Shown in pieces: positions 1 through 6,396 of a DNA stretch of 9,708 nucleotides. Location: positions 1-9,708 of the forward strand of contig CADBNY010000039.1 of NCBI GenBank assembly GCA_902796215.1, in the 5' to 3' direction. The stretch is from an uncultured Erysipelotrichaceae bacterium. Its GTDB lineage: Bacteria > Bacillota_I > Bacilli_A > RF39 > UBA660. The position numbers and the translations under genes were made by a program. The notes below the pieces were generated by a model, which did not search any database, was not told where the DNA came from, and saw only the letters and a list, made by a program, of their open reading frames with translations. Numbering within the stretch: the stretch's first letter is position 1; the number at the start of each line of letters is the position of its first letter.

Positions 1-25
1 AAAAGAACTATTTCTAGTTACTTTT
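1..25 (-). terminator. Possible hairpin terminator at window edge
   Basis: On the minus strand AAAAG and AACTA pair with TAGTT and CTTTT around a GAAA loop (plus-strand arms 1-10 and 15-25, one bulged base at 20). The 3' arm ends in TTTT at the window edge, so a following U-tract cannot be checked. It lies about 240 bases after the sigG stop, where no better terminator is visible. The stem is AT-rich and the call is tentative. Confidence 0.3.
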
Positions 26-50
26 CAAAACTTAATATAGTTGTACTAAA

Positions 51-177
51 TTAAATAATTTTATTTCTTACTAGCTGATATACACATGCATGAATATCTT
101 CAATACTAACTAATTTGTTATTAACACGCACTTTATCAAATCAAATAATCAGCAATAAAATTAGCCTTTTCACATTA
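51..177 (-). pseudogene. Possible frameshifted C-terminal coding remnant
   Basis: On the minus strand, positions 177-139 read after a stop as CEKANFIADYLI. A one-base shift near 139-141 then continues as DKVRVNNKLVSIEDIHACV (first residues shown), ending in RNKII and a TAA at 51-53. Joined, the two frames look like the last ~36 residues of a real protein interrupted by one extra T. I do not recognise the family. No start codon with a ribosome site precedes it, and in DNA this AT-rich a 28-codon open stretch can occur by chance, so confidence is low. Otherwise bases 1-266 hold no gene that I can see. Confidence 0.2.
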
Positions 178-266
178 TATAAATTTTTCCTTTTTATTCA
201 CTCTCTAAAGGAAATTATAATCATTATTTTATTATTAGAATATTTCTATATAACACTTTTATGTTA

Positions 267-1040
267 CTATTTTAATGTTTTTTTCAACTGATAAATAGCT
301 TTTTTTTCAAGTCTAGATACTTGAGCTTGACTAATATCCAATTCATCAGCAATCTCCATTTGACTTTTTCCAATAACAAATCGCTCATCTAATATAAATC
401 TTTCTCTTTCATTCAAATCATTTATCGCATCCTCTACCGCTAAACGATTTGAAAAATCAAAATCATTCTTTGTATCTTCGATTTGATCATATAAATAAAT
501 AGTATCTCCCCCATCATTATAAATTGGTTCATACATACTAACTGGACTTTTTAAGGAAAGTAAAGCATTGCTAACATCATACTCACTAACATTTAATTTT
601 TCTGATAAATATTGAGTACTAGGTTCCTTACCATAATAGGCATAATATTCATCTTTTAATTTTAAAGAACGATAAGCAATATCTTTTAAAGAGCGACTAA
701 TACGAATACTATTATTATCCCGAATATATCGTTTAATTTCTCCTAATATCATAGGAATTGCATAAGTAGATAAAGTTACATTATAAGAAATATCAAAATT
801 ATCAATTGCTTTTACAAGTCCTAAACATCCAACTTGGAATAAATCATCCATATTATCTACTTTATTATTAAACCTTTTTAATATTGATAAAACCAACTTT
901 AAATTACCATTAATTAAATCATCTCTAGCAGACAAATCCCCATCATACATCTTTTCAAATAAAATTAAGTTTTCTTTATTACTAAGTACTTTCAATTGAT
1001 TTGTATTAACTCCACATATATCAACTTTATATTTAGCCAT
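267..1040 (-). CDS. sigG: RNA polymerase sporulation sigma factor SigG
   Basis: Late forespore-specific sigma factor, which directs core RNA polymerase to genes for spore coat/cortex, germination and DNA protection after engulfment. The 257-residue product (Bacillus SigG is about 260) begins with the family hallmark KVDICGVNT. Region 2 lies at about 36-107 (NGNLKLVLS, DDLFQVGCLGL, NFD, LSTYAIPMILGEIKRYIRDNN), region 3 at about 115-180 (EPIYNDGGD) and region 4 at about 200-252, with the helix-turn-helix at 224-247 (SQMEIADELDISQAQVSRLEK). I chose the ATG at 1040 because AGGAGA sits 4-5 bases upstream. An in-frame ATG at 1055 would add five residues but has no ribosome site and breaks the usual SigG N-terminus. 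It is separated from trmL by a terminator and has its own sigma-G-like promoter. SigF is the main alternative, but the ICGV N-terminus and the EPIYNDGGD segment favour SigG. Confidence 0.95.
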   Translation of the reverse strand: MAKYKVDICGVNTNQLKVLSNKENLILFEKMYDGDLSARDDLINGNLKLVLSILKRFNNKVDNMDDLFQVGCLGLVKAIDNFDISYNVTLSTYAIPMILGEIKRYIRDNNSIRISRSLKDIAYRSLKLKDEYYAYYGKEPSTQYLSEKLNVSEYDVSNALLSLKSPVSMYEPIYNDGGDTIYLYDQIEDTKNDFDFSNRLAVEDAINDLNERERFILDERFVIGKSQMEIADELDISQAQVSRLEKKAIYQLKKTLK

Positions 1041-1058
1041 AAAATCTCCTTTCATATA

Positions 1059-1088
1059 TATGTTGATATAAAATAAAAGAAGTTATAC
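1059..1088 (-). promoter_or_regulatory. Sigma-G-type promoter for sigG (autoregulation)
   Basis: On the minus strand GTATA (1088-1084), then exactly 18 bases, then CAACATA (1065-1059). The Bacillus sigma-G consensus as I recall it is GHATR-N18-CATNHTA. The -35 element matches fully and the -10 element differs at one defined position. The expected start point falls just before the AGGAGA ribosome site of sigG. The match to sigma-F (N15 spacing, GG-rich -10) is poorer. This is motif inference only. Confidence 0.45.
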
Positions 1089-1117
1089 AAAAAAAGCTAA
1101 TACAATGGTATTAGCTT
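1089..1117 (-). terminator. Rho-independent terminator of trmL
   Basis: On the minus strand AAGCTAATAC, a 4-base loop and GTATTAGCTT form a perfect 10-bp stem (plus-strand arms 1094-1103 and 1108-1117) followed by a run of seven T. The 5' arm begins inside the trmL stop codon. The T-run ends directly against the -35 element of the sigG promoter, so it insulates sigG from trmL read-through. Confidence 0.85.
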
Positions 1118-1628
1118 ATTCTCTTTCCAAATAATCAGCACCTTTAATAGATTCTTCTCGAAGCAAATCATTATAATTTTGTTGTCTTAAAGCTTCATAA
1201 ATAACAATAGCAACACTATTTGAAAGATTTAAAGCACGAACATTTCCTGTCATTGGAATTCTCATACAATGCTCTAAATCTTTTTGCAATATTTTTTTAG
1301 GAATGCCTGTTGATTCTTTTCCAAAAATAAAATACAAATCTTCACAACTTTTATTACTATAATCAAAACTAGTATGAGGCTTATGCCCATATCGAGTAAA
1401 GTAATAATAAATTCCTTTATTCTTTTTCTTAAAATCTTCAAAATTCTCATAAATTTCATAATCTAATTTATCAATATAATTAACCGCACTTCTTTTTAAA
1501 TGAGCATCATCTATAACAAACCCCAATGGTTTAATAAGATGAAGCTTTGTATTTGTTGCAACACAAGTTCTCATAATATTTCCTGTATTTTGAGGAATTT
1601 CAGGCTCAAACAAAACAATATGATTCAT
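1116..1628 (-). CDS. trmL: tRNA (cytidine/uridine-34-2'-O)-methyltransferase TrmL
   Basis: SPOUT-class methyltransferase that uses S-adenosylmethionine to methylate the ribose 2'-OH of the wobble nucleotide (C34/U34) of tRNA-Leu isoacceptors in the cytoplasm. At 170 residues it has the usual minimal TrmL (YibK/CspR) length. Visible motifs are PEIPQNTGNIMR at 9-20, FGKESTGIP at 102-110 and MTGNVRALNLSNSVAI at 126-141; the last two form the deep-knot cofactor site. The start at 1628 is preceded by GGAGG. It lies 28 bases after the thioredoxin-like gene, so probably in the same transcript, and ends in a strong terminator. The assignment is secure from family motifs, although the exact tRNA substrates are inferred from characterised homologues. 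Confidence 0.93.
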   Translation of the reverse strand: MNHIVLFEPEIPQNTGNIMRTCVATNTKLHLIKPLGFVIDDAHLKRSAVNYIDKLDYEIYENFEDFKKKNKGIYYYFTRYGHKPHTSFDYSNKSCEDLYFIFGKESTGIPKKILQKDLEHCMRIPMTGNVRALNLSNSVAIVIYEALRQQNYNDLLREESIKGADYLERE

Positions 1629-1656
1629 AAATAAAAACCTCCAATATAAAAGGGAA

Positions 1657-2172
1657 TTACTCCCCTATTTCATTTAATTCTAAAAATTGCTTTACTTTAG
1701 TAATCGTTAAAGGCTTTTTCTCAGTACCCTGTAAAATACTTTTTACTTTTCCATCTTCAAAGAATACAAAAGCCGGATAATAAGAAGTTAGCTGTTTCTT
1801 ATAATGATAAGTAGTATTAAATACATTTAAAAATTCTTCCTGATTTAAATCTGTTAAATTTAAATAAATAAGTTGACTATATTGTTTTTTCTTCAAAAGT
1901 TTATTAAAATCTCTTTCAAAATTTCTACATACATCTCCATTAGCCGTACACATATATATAATAGTACTTGGATTATCCATAACATAATGCTCTAAATCAT
2001 TGCTATATATTTCCTGTAACGCTCCATCAATAATTGGTACTTTTTTTCTCTCTTCATCACTGACTTTATAAAGTTCACAAAAATAAAGCACAAGTACTAT
2101 AGAACCTACAAATAACAAAACAAGTAACAAATAATTACGAACTATTCTTTTATTTTCTTCATTATCTTTCAT
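1657..2172 (-). CDS. Membrane-anchored thioredoxin-like protein
   Basis: A 171-residue protein with a short charged N-terminus (KRIVRNY), one hydrophobic helix at about 14-32 and a soluble domain that should face outside the membrane. From about 66 on, the domain resembles a thioredoxin fold: a beta strand TIIYMCTANGDVC at 70-82, a second strand LIYLNLTDLN at 101-110, and YYPAFVFFEDGKV at 131-143, which has the cis-proline position and following strand typical of thioredoxins. The usual CXXC is absent; C75 and C82 are six residues apart. It may therefore be a non-redox fold or use an unusual cysteine pair. AGGA lies about 11 bases before the ATG. It sits 58 bases after the U32 gene and 28 bases before trmL. 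The fold call is by pattern, and the function is unknown. Confidence 0.65.
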   Translation of the reverse strand: MKDNEENKRIVRNYLLLVLLFVGSIVLVLYFCELYKVSDEERKKVPIIDGALQEIYSNDLEHYVMDNPSTIIYMCTANGDVCRNFERDFNKLLKKKQYSQLIYLNLTDLNQEEFLNVFNTTYHYKKQLTSYYPAFVFFEDGKVKSILQGTEKKPLTITKVKQFLELNEIGE

Positions 2173-2195
2173 AATTAGTCACATCCTATAAATAT

Positions 2196-2204
2196 ATTCT
2201 AACA
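2196..2204 (-). promoter_or_regulatory. Possible extended -10 promoter for thioredoxin-like/trmL
   Basis: The minus strand reads TGTTAGAAT, an extended -10 (TGn plus TAGAAT, 5 of 6 to TATAAT), 24 bases before the ATG at 2172. No convincing -35 hexamer lies 16-18 bases upstream. The gene may instead be read through from the U32 gene, since no clear terminator separates them. Confidence 0.25.
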
Positions 2205-2230
2205 CAAAAGAACTATTTTTGCACTGAATT

Positions 2231-4393
2231 TTATTGATTAATAATTCTTTTAATGTCAAAATCTACTTCATCAAATAAAGACAATTGAATACTACATTTT
2301 CCTAAAAATGATTTCATAGAGAGATTTTTAGCTTCCCAATTCAATATATGCGTAAGAACTCCATCATAGTACACAGGAAATTTTCTATTTTTGGAATCAA
2401 TCAAACAATAATCATAAATATCTTTTTCAATATTTAATATATTTCCCTTAATAATCATATTCTCTACTCTTCCATAACCAAATATTTCAAAATTACCTTC
2501 TCCAAATTTTTGCTTATAAAAATCTAAAAATTCACATAACTCATCTTCTGTAAGTTCAACAGATAAACAAACAGAAGAAAACCCAAATTTTTGTAAAAAA
2601 TAAGCCGTATAAATATTAGTAACATTTAAACCATAATGTCCTAAAATATTTTTATCTTTATAAACACCATAGTCTGCAAGAACATTTTTTTCTTTTAAAA
2701 GATTTTTATGATTAAAGCTACATCTAGGAACAAAATAATATAATTCATCACACTCATTTTTATATTTTTCATATAAATTTTCATTGGCTACATATATTTT
2801 ATCAACATGTTCATACATACATTTTTTCAATTGTAGCTCTGTAAAAACAAAACAATGAATTCCACGCGCTATTTTATTATTATTTTTATCAAAAGATACT
2901 TCTTTTACAACATATTCTTTCTTTGAATAACTTCTAGCATGAACTAATTTTTCAACAAGCTTTCTACGAAGATTATTTAAATCACGAAGTGGAATAAAAA
3001 TATCGGGATCAATATCCATAAAAATAGATTTACATGAAAATGGAGTATTTCCTAGTCGATTTAAATGTTTTTCAATATCCTCTTTCGAAATAGGATGTTT
3101 ATCTGCTCTAGAAACAATACTTCCATATTCTACAAAAGTAAATTGATTATCACTGATTTCAATAGAAAGTTTTTCAAAAGCGATAGCTTTAACAGAAAAA
3201 GTAACATCAACAGTCCTTGATTTATTTTCATATTCTTTTTCCAATTGATAATCATAAGTTTTAGAAACAACATCCCCTACTTTAACAGAAAATTTATTAT
3301 CAAGGAAACAAATATCAGAAGAAGAGGATATTAAAAAATCATTTTTATCATACAATCGGTTTACAATAAGTCCTTCACTATTTTGAAAGCGAATTCCATC
3401 ATATTGATTTAATAAACATTTAGAAAACAATTGAATTTTTATTTTTCTTTTAGTAACATCAACAACTTTACCAATCGGAAATCCAATATGATTTGGAGAA
3501 ATTGGATTCATAAAATTAGAATCAGACTCTTGAAACAATCTACCTGCAGTAAATTCTCGATTAAAAATCACTTTTAATTTTTTTAATTCTTCATTGATAT
3601 CCATAGAAATTCCATCCATCAAACGACGATAAAAATTAGTAATAAATCCAACATATAAAGGACTTTTCATTCTACCTTCTATTTTAAAACTACAAATATC
3701 ACTATCTAACAATTTATCAAAATAAAGCGAAGTATTTAATTCTTTTGTACTAAGCAAATATTCATTTTTTCTTAAAATTTCACCATTTTTTTCAAGTGAA
3801 AATGGCATTCGACAAACCCCAGCACATTCCCCTCTATTTCCACTTCTACCGCCTAACATACTACTCATAAGACAACAACCAGAATAAGAAATACATAAAG
3901 CACCATGAATAAAAACTTCTTTTTCGATATCAACATCAATTGCTTCTATTTCATCAAGTGAAAGCTCACGAGAAAAAACCACTCTTTTAACACCTAAATC
4001 ATGATATAACTTACAAACTTCTAAAGAAGATATATTTGCCTGTGTTGAAGCGTGAATTTCAAGATTTGGATATTTTTCGCGTAATAAACAAATCATTCCA
4101 AAATCTTGAACAATTAAAGCATCTACCCCATTTTGGTGTAAAAAATCTGCTTGTTTTAAAAATAAAGATATTTCAGAATTTTTTACCAAAGTATTCATTG
4201 TAACATATACTTTTACCCCATATAAATGGCAAAAACAAATTGCATCAAGTATCTCATCATTCGTAAAGTTATTAGCAAATTTTCTAGCTCCAAAATTTTT
4301 ACAAGCAAGATATACAGCATCGCAACCATTAAAAACAGCTTGCCTCAAACATTCCATATTTCCTGCTGGAACTAATAATTCATGCTTTTTCAT
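2231..4393 (-). CDS. U32-family (RlhA/TrhP-type) RNA hydroxylation protein
   Basis: A 720-residue protein of the peptidase U32 family. Residues 159-177 fit the U32 signature exactly as I remember it: E-x-F-x2-G-A-L-C-x4-G-x-C-x-M-S. The N-terminal TIM-barrel-like part is at about 1-260 (LLVPAGNMECLRQAV, HASTQANI, FKIEGRMKSP at 236-245). It is followed by FNREFTAGRLF at 277-287 and a long C-terminal part with PLRDLNNLRRKLVEKL at 468-483, as in the longer U32/DUF3656 proteins. Cysteines C167, C174, C190 (or C194) and C234 are spaced like the iron-sulfur ligands reported for UbiU-type relatives. Characterised bacterial members (RlhA, TrhP) hydroxylate 23S rRNA C2501 or tRNA wobble uridine using prephenate-derived chemistry rather than acting as peptidases. 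Length favours RlhA-like, but I cannot decide between rRNA and tRNA. The ribosome site GGTGGTGAT precedes the ATG. Confidence 0.85.
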   Translation of the reverse strand: MKKHELLVPAGNMECLRQAVFNGCDAVYLACKNFGARKFANNFTNDEILDAICFCHLYGVKVYVTMNTLVKNSEISLFLKQADFLHQNGVDALIVQDFGMICLLREKYPNLEIHASTQANISSLEVCKLYHDLGVKRVVFSRELSLDEIEAIDVDIEKEVFIHGALCISYSGCCLMSSMLGGRSGNRGECAGVCRMPFSLEKNGEILRKNEYLLSTKELNTSLYFDKLLDSDICSFKIEGRMKSPLYVGFITNFYRRLMDGISMDINEELKKLKVIFNREFTAGRLFQESDSNFMNPISPNHIGFPIGKVVDVTKRKIKIQLFSKCLLNQYDGIRFQNSEGLIVNRLYDKNDFLISSSSDICFLDNKFSVKVGDVVSKTYDYQLEKEYENKSRTVDVTFSVKAIAFEKLSIEISDNQFTFVEYGSIVSRADKHPISKEDIEKHLNRLGNTPFSCKSIFMDIDPDIFIPLRDLNNLRRKLVEKLVHARSYSKKEYVVKEVSFDKNNNKIARGIHCFVFTELQLKKCMYEHVDKIYVANENLYEKYKNECDELYYFVPRCSFNHKNLLKEKNVLADYGVYKDKNILGHYGLNVTNIYTAYFLQKFGFSSVCLSVELTEDELCEFLDFYKQKFGEGNFEIFGYGRVENMIIKGNILNIEKDIYDYCLIDSKNRKFPVYYDGVLTHILNWEAKNLSMKSFLGKCSIQLSLFDEVDFDIKRIINQ

Positions 4394-4428
4394 GAAATCA
4401 CCACCAATAAAAAAGAAATAATAACCAT

Positions 4429-4437
4429 ATTATATCA
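4429..4437 (-). promoter_or_regulatory. Extended -10 promoter for the U32 gene
   Basis: The minus strand reads TGATATAAT (TG-n-TATAAT) 35 bases before the U32 start codon. The -35 region is poor (best TTCTAA at 16-base spacing), as is common for extended -10 promoters. A similar TTTGATATAATA core is used upstream of the 253-aa gene. Confidence 0.5.
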
Positions 4438-4467
4438 TTTTGTCTAATTTTTAGAATACATTTTAAT

Positions 4468-4836
4468 ATGAATTATCAAGAAAGACTAAAACAAATTAAA
4501 ATAGAAAATAATATATGGATAATATATTTAATTATAATAGCATTATCTTATTATGCAAATTATTTTGAAAAAGATTATTTTCTAACAAAAAATAAAAGCA
4601 GTAAAGAAACTTATCGAAAATTAAATTCATTCGTTTTCATTATATTAATCATTATCTATTCCTATTTTGAAAAAGAATCAATTTTATCTTTTAAAAATAA
4701 AACGAAATCAATAGAACAAAATAAGTATGATACCTTATCTTTAATTGCAAGTACTTTAGTTTTAATATCTGGATTTATTTTTTTATACATAATAATAAAA
4801 GATGAAAATATTGGAACAGAAATAGCATTTAACTAA
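4468..4836 (+). CDS. Small three-helix membrane protein, unknown function
   Basis: A 122-residue protein, divergent from the U32 gene and convergent with the 253-aa gene. It has a hydrophilic N-terminus (MNYQERLKQIKIENN), hydrophobic segments at about 16-31, 54-67 and 89-110, charged loops between them, and a polar tail ending EIAFN. The alternation of charged and hydrophobic blocks, with SLIASTLVLISGFIFLYIIIKDEN at the end, looks like a real protein rather than chance. I do not recognise a named family. No Shine-Dalgarno is visible in the 25 bases before the ATG. A TAGAAT that could serve as a -10 lies only ten bases upstream, so the message may be nearly leaderless. Its 3' end shares the hairpin at 4849-4877, although on this strand that stem has an A/C mismatch. 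Confidence 0.65.
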   Translation: MNYQERLKQIKIENNIWIIYLIIIALSYYANYFEKDYFLTKNKSSKETYRKLNSFVFIILIIIYSYFEKESILSFKNKTKSIEQNKYDTLSLIASTLVLISGFIFLYIIIKDENIGTEIAFN

Positions 4837-4848
4837 TTTTCTTATACT

Positions 4849-4877
4849 AAAAAAATAACGACAAAATCGCTATTTTT
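4849..4877 (-). terminator. Terminator of the 253-aa gene
   Basis: On the minus strand AAAAATAGCGA, a five-base loop and TCGTTATTTTTTT form an 11-bp stem with one G-U pair (plus-strand arms 4851-4861 and 4867-4877), ending in a run of seven T. The stem starts at the stop codon. On the plus strand the same element has an A/C mismatch but is also followed by T, so it may weakly terminate the convergent 122-aa gene too. Confidence 0.7.
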
Positions 4878-5637
4878 AGTTATTAGAATTCCGACATTTT
4901 CTTCTATTTTTTGGTTTTATGCTTTCCTTATTAAAGTTGAGTTGATAAGCTCTTTTGTATTGAGCTGCAATATCCTTTAAATTATCATCTTTTTCACCAA
5001 GTCTTCCAATTAATTTAGCTTGATACTCCAATTCTTTAATATATAGACTTAAAGAATGCAATATTTTTTTCAGAACTGTATGATTTTTGATTTCTTTTTT
5101 CAATAATTTTAACTTATAATCAAAAAAATTATCTTTTTCTGAAAAATCTAAAGTTATTCCTTCTATTGGATAATTTTGATATTCTTCTGGATTCAATACT
5201 TTTTCTTTATGCTTTACTTTTTTTATTTCCAATACTAAAAAATCATATGAATCTATAATCTTCCTAAGATCATTATTAGCTATTACTTCAGTGTGATATA
5301 AAACTTTTTTAGTTGCAGCACCAACTAATACAATATTATTCCCTTCTTCATCAAGCATTTTTGTATTTAAATCGACTTTTCTTATATAATGCTTATTATA
5401 TTTCTCTTTTAATATTTTCAATAAATCATCATCATCTAATTGAATATCAAAAACTTTAGAAAGAGCAAAAAACAACTTTGCATCATCCAATGATATTAAC
5501 TTATTTTCAATAAGATAATTTGCATTTTCGATATTTGTTCTTATATATTTGATATACTTACCTATATCAATTTTTCCATTATTTATATCACATAAAGTCA
5601 TTTCCTTTAATACTATTTTTTTTGGTACTAACTTCAT
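4876..5637 (-). CDS. Hypothetical protein, 253 aa, unrecognised
   Basis: I do not recognise this protein. It is soluble, highly charged and lysine-rich, with no signal peptide or membrane segment. An N-terminal helical part (KYIKYIRTNIENANYLIENKLISLDD begins near residue 28) is followed by a beta-like middle section (NNIVLVGAATKKVLYHTEVIA at about 100-120; DFLVLEIKKVK at 132-142). A long helical, possibly coiled-coil stretch follows at about 170-235, and the tail is basic (KPKNRRKCRNSNN). I chose the ATG at 5637 because AGAGGTG lies five bases upstream; an in-frame GTG at 5643 overlaps that site. The gene has its own promoter (5678-5686) and terminator (4849-4877), so it is a single-gene unit between rubrerythrin and the U32 cluster. 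A nucleic-acid or scaffold role would be a guess. Confidence 0.75.
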   Translation of the reverse strand: MKLVPKKIVLKEMTLCDINNGKIDIGKYIKYIRTNIENANYLIENKLISLDDAKLFFALSKVFDIQLDDDDLLKILKEKYNKHYIRKVDLNTKMLDEEGNNIVLVGAATKKVLYHTEVIANNDLRKIIDSYDFLVLEIKKVKHKEKVLNPEEYQNYPIEGITLDFSEKDNFFDYKLKLLKKEIKNHTVLKKILHSLSLYIKELEYQAKLIGRLGEKDDNLKDIAAQYKRAYQLNFNKESIKPKNRRKCRNSNN

Positions 5638-5677
5638 TCTCACACCTCTTACTAATTTATAAATTTTGATGCTTCTT

Positions 5678-5686
5678 ATTATATCA
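5678..5686 (-). promoter_or_regulatory. Extended -10 promoter for the 253-aa gene
   Basis: The minus strand reads TGATATAAT (TG-n-TATAAT), starting inside the T-run of the rubrerythrin terminator. No good -35 is visible. The predicted start point would leave a leader of roughly 30-35 bases before the ATG at 5637. Confidence 0.45.
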
Positions 5687-5714
5687 AAAAAAATAAGATA
5701 ATATCTTATTTTTT
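5686..5714 (-). terminator. Terminator of rubrerythrin
   Basis: A near-perfect palindrome is centred on 5701. AATAAGATA (5692-5700) pairs with TATCTTATT (5702-5710), extended by A/T pairs on both sides. The minus strand ends in eight T. The stem holds one G-C pair, so it is weak, but its position directly at the rubrerythrin stop codon supports the call. Confidence 0.6.
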
Positions 5715-6252
5715 AATAATTTTCACTTTTTAACTCAAAATAGCTTTGTGGATGTGCACACACTGGACAAACCTTTGGAGCATCTTTCCCAACACAAACA
5801 TGTCCACAATTACGACAAATCCAAATCTTATCTCCATCTTTACTAAATACAAGACCATCATTAATATTTGCCAATAACTTACGATATCTTTCTTCATGAT
5901 GCTTTTCAATAGCAGCAACTCCTCTAAATTTCGCAGCAATTGCTTTAAATCCTTCTTCTTCAGCAACCTTAGCAAATTCCTCATACATATCAGTCCATTC
6001 GTAATTTTCGCCATCAGCAGCAGCTTCCAAATTTTCAATAGTAGAAGGAATCTCTCCACCATTTAATTCTTTAAACCACATCTTAGCATGTTCTTTTTCG
6101 TTATTAGCAGTCTCCTCAAATATAGCAGCTATTTGCTCATAACCATCTTTTTTGGCTTTACTTGCAAAATAAGTATATTTGTTTCTAGCTTGACTTTCAC
6201 CTGCAAAAGCAGCTAATAAATTTTGTTCTGTTTTACTTCCTTTTAATTCCAT
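5713..6252 (-). CDS. rbr: Rubrerythrin (non-heme diiron peroxidase)
   Basis: Cytoplasmic peroxidase that reduces hydrogen peroxide to water with electrons from NADH through rubredoxin-type carriers; typical of anaerobes. The 179-residue product has the classical layout. A four-helix ferritin-like domain spans about 1-130, with likely iron ligands E19 (FAGESQARN), E52 and H55 (NEKEHA), E82/E85 (GENYEW), E116 and H119 (IEKHHEER). A C-terminal rubredoxin-like domain has cysteines C146, C149, C162 and C165 (CRNCG, CPVCA). GGAGG lies seven bases before the ATG. It is a single-gene unit with tandem promoters and its own terminator. Codon use (many GCA Ala) differs slightly from neighbours, consistent with a highly expressed gene. 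The identification is secure; the PerR control is suggested only by a weak site upstream. Confidence 0.97.
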   Translation of the reverse strand: MELKGSKTEQNLLAAFAGESQARNKYTYFASKAKKDGYEQIAAIFEETANNEKEHAKMWFKELNGGEIPSTIENLEAAADGENYEWTDMYEEFAKVAEEEGFKAIAAKFRGVAAIEKHHEERYRKLLANINDGLVFSKDGDKIWICRNCGHVCVGKDAPKVCPVCAHPQSYFELKSENY

Positions 6253-6272
6253 AAAATTACCTCCATATTTTT

Positions 6273-6301
6273 ATTATATTGAAACAAAATCAATGTAACA
6301 A
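6273..6301 (-). promoter_or_regulatory. Proximal sigma-A promoter of rubrerythrin
   Basis: On the minus strand TTGTTA (6301-6296), 17 bases, TATAAT (6278-6273). The -10 is perfect and the -35 matches at four of six. The predicted start is about 13-14 bases before the start codon, near the GGAGG, so the leader would be very short. Confidence 0.5.
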
Positions 6302-6316
6302 TTAAATATATTATAA
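6302..6316. promoter_or_regulatory. Possible PerR-box-like operator
   Basis: On the minus strand TTATAATATATTTAA matches the PerR box TTATAATTATTATAA at 11 of 15 positions. It covers the -10 of the distal promoter and abuts the -35 of the proximal one, where a repressor would block both. Peroxide-regulated rubrerythrins are known in clostridia. The background is so AT-rich that chance similarity is a real possibility. Confidence 0.25.
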
Positions 6317-6338
6317 CAATTACAAAACTATTTATCAA
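6310..6338 (-). promoter_or_regulatory. Distal sigma-A promoter of rubrerythrin
   Basis: On the minus strand TTGATA (6338-6333), exactly 17 bases, TATAAT (6315-6310). This matches the vegetative consensus at 11 of 12 positions and is the best such promoter in the window. It would give a leader of about 50 bases. Confidence 0.65.
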
Positions 6339-6351
6339 TCTAATTAATTAA

Positions 6352-6380
6352 TTCACGAATCAAAAAAAAAAGAATATGAT
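6352..6380 (+). promoter_or_regulatory. Possible promoter for the small plus-strand ORF
   Basis: TTCACG (6352-6357), 17 bases with an A-tract, TATGAT (6375-6380). The elements match the vegetative consensus at four and five of six. The predicted start would be at or just before the AGGTGAT ribosome site, leaving a leader of only about ten bases. Confidence 0.3.
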
Positions 6381-6396
6381 ATTATAGGTGATTATC

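Noticed and set aside
235..266. Hairpins just after sigG (TAACA/TGTTA and TAGAA/TTCTA)
   Set aside because: Five-pair stems with no T-run on the minus strand.
1041..1055. Longer sigG start at 1055 (MKGDF extension)
   Set aside because: No ribosome site before it; AGGAGA lies inside this segment and points to the ATG at 1040, which also gives the standard SigG N-terminus.
1274..1459. 61-aa minus-strand open frame
   Set aside because: It lies wholly inside trmL in another frame, has no ribosome site, and gives an I/L/K-rich product typical of a shadow.
1651..1666. Short G/C hairpin between the thioredoxin-like gene and trmL
   Set aside because: Only about five pairs with TTTT after; it lies just ahead of the trmL ribosome site and is too weak to call a terminator.
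2200..2226. Possible U32 terminator (CAAAA/TTTTG)
   Set aside because: A five-pair A/T stem with a seven-base loop and no following T-run; indistinguishable from background.
5730..6062. 110-aa minus-strand open frame inside rubrerythrin
   Set aside because: An out-of-frame shadow of rbr; Leu/Lys-rich with no family features.
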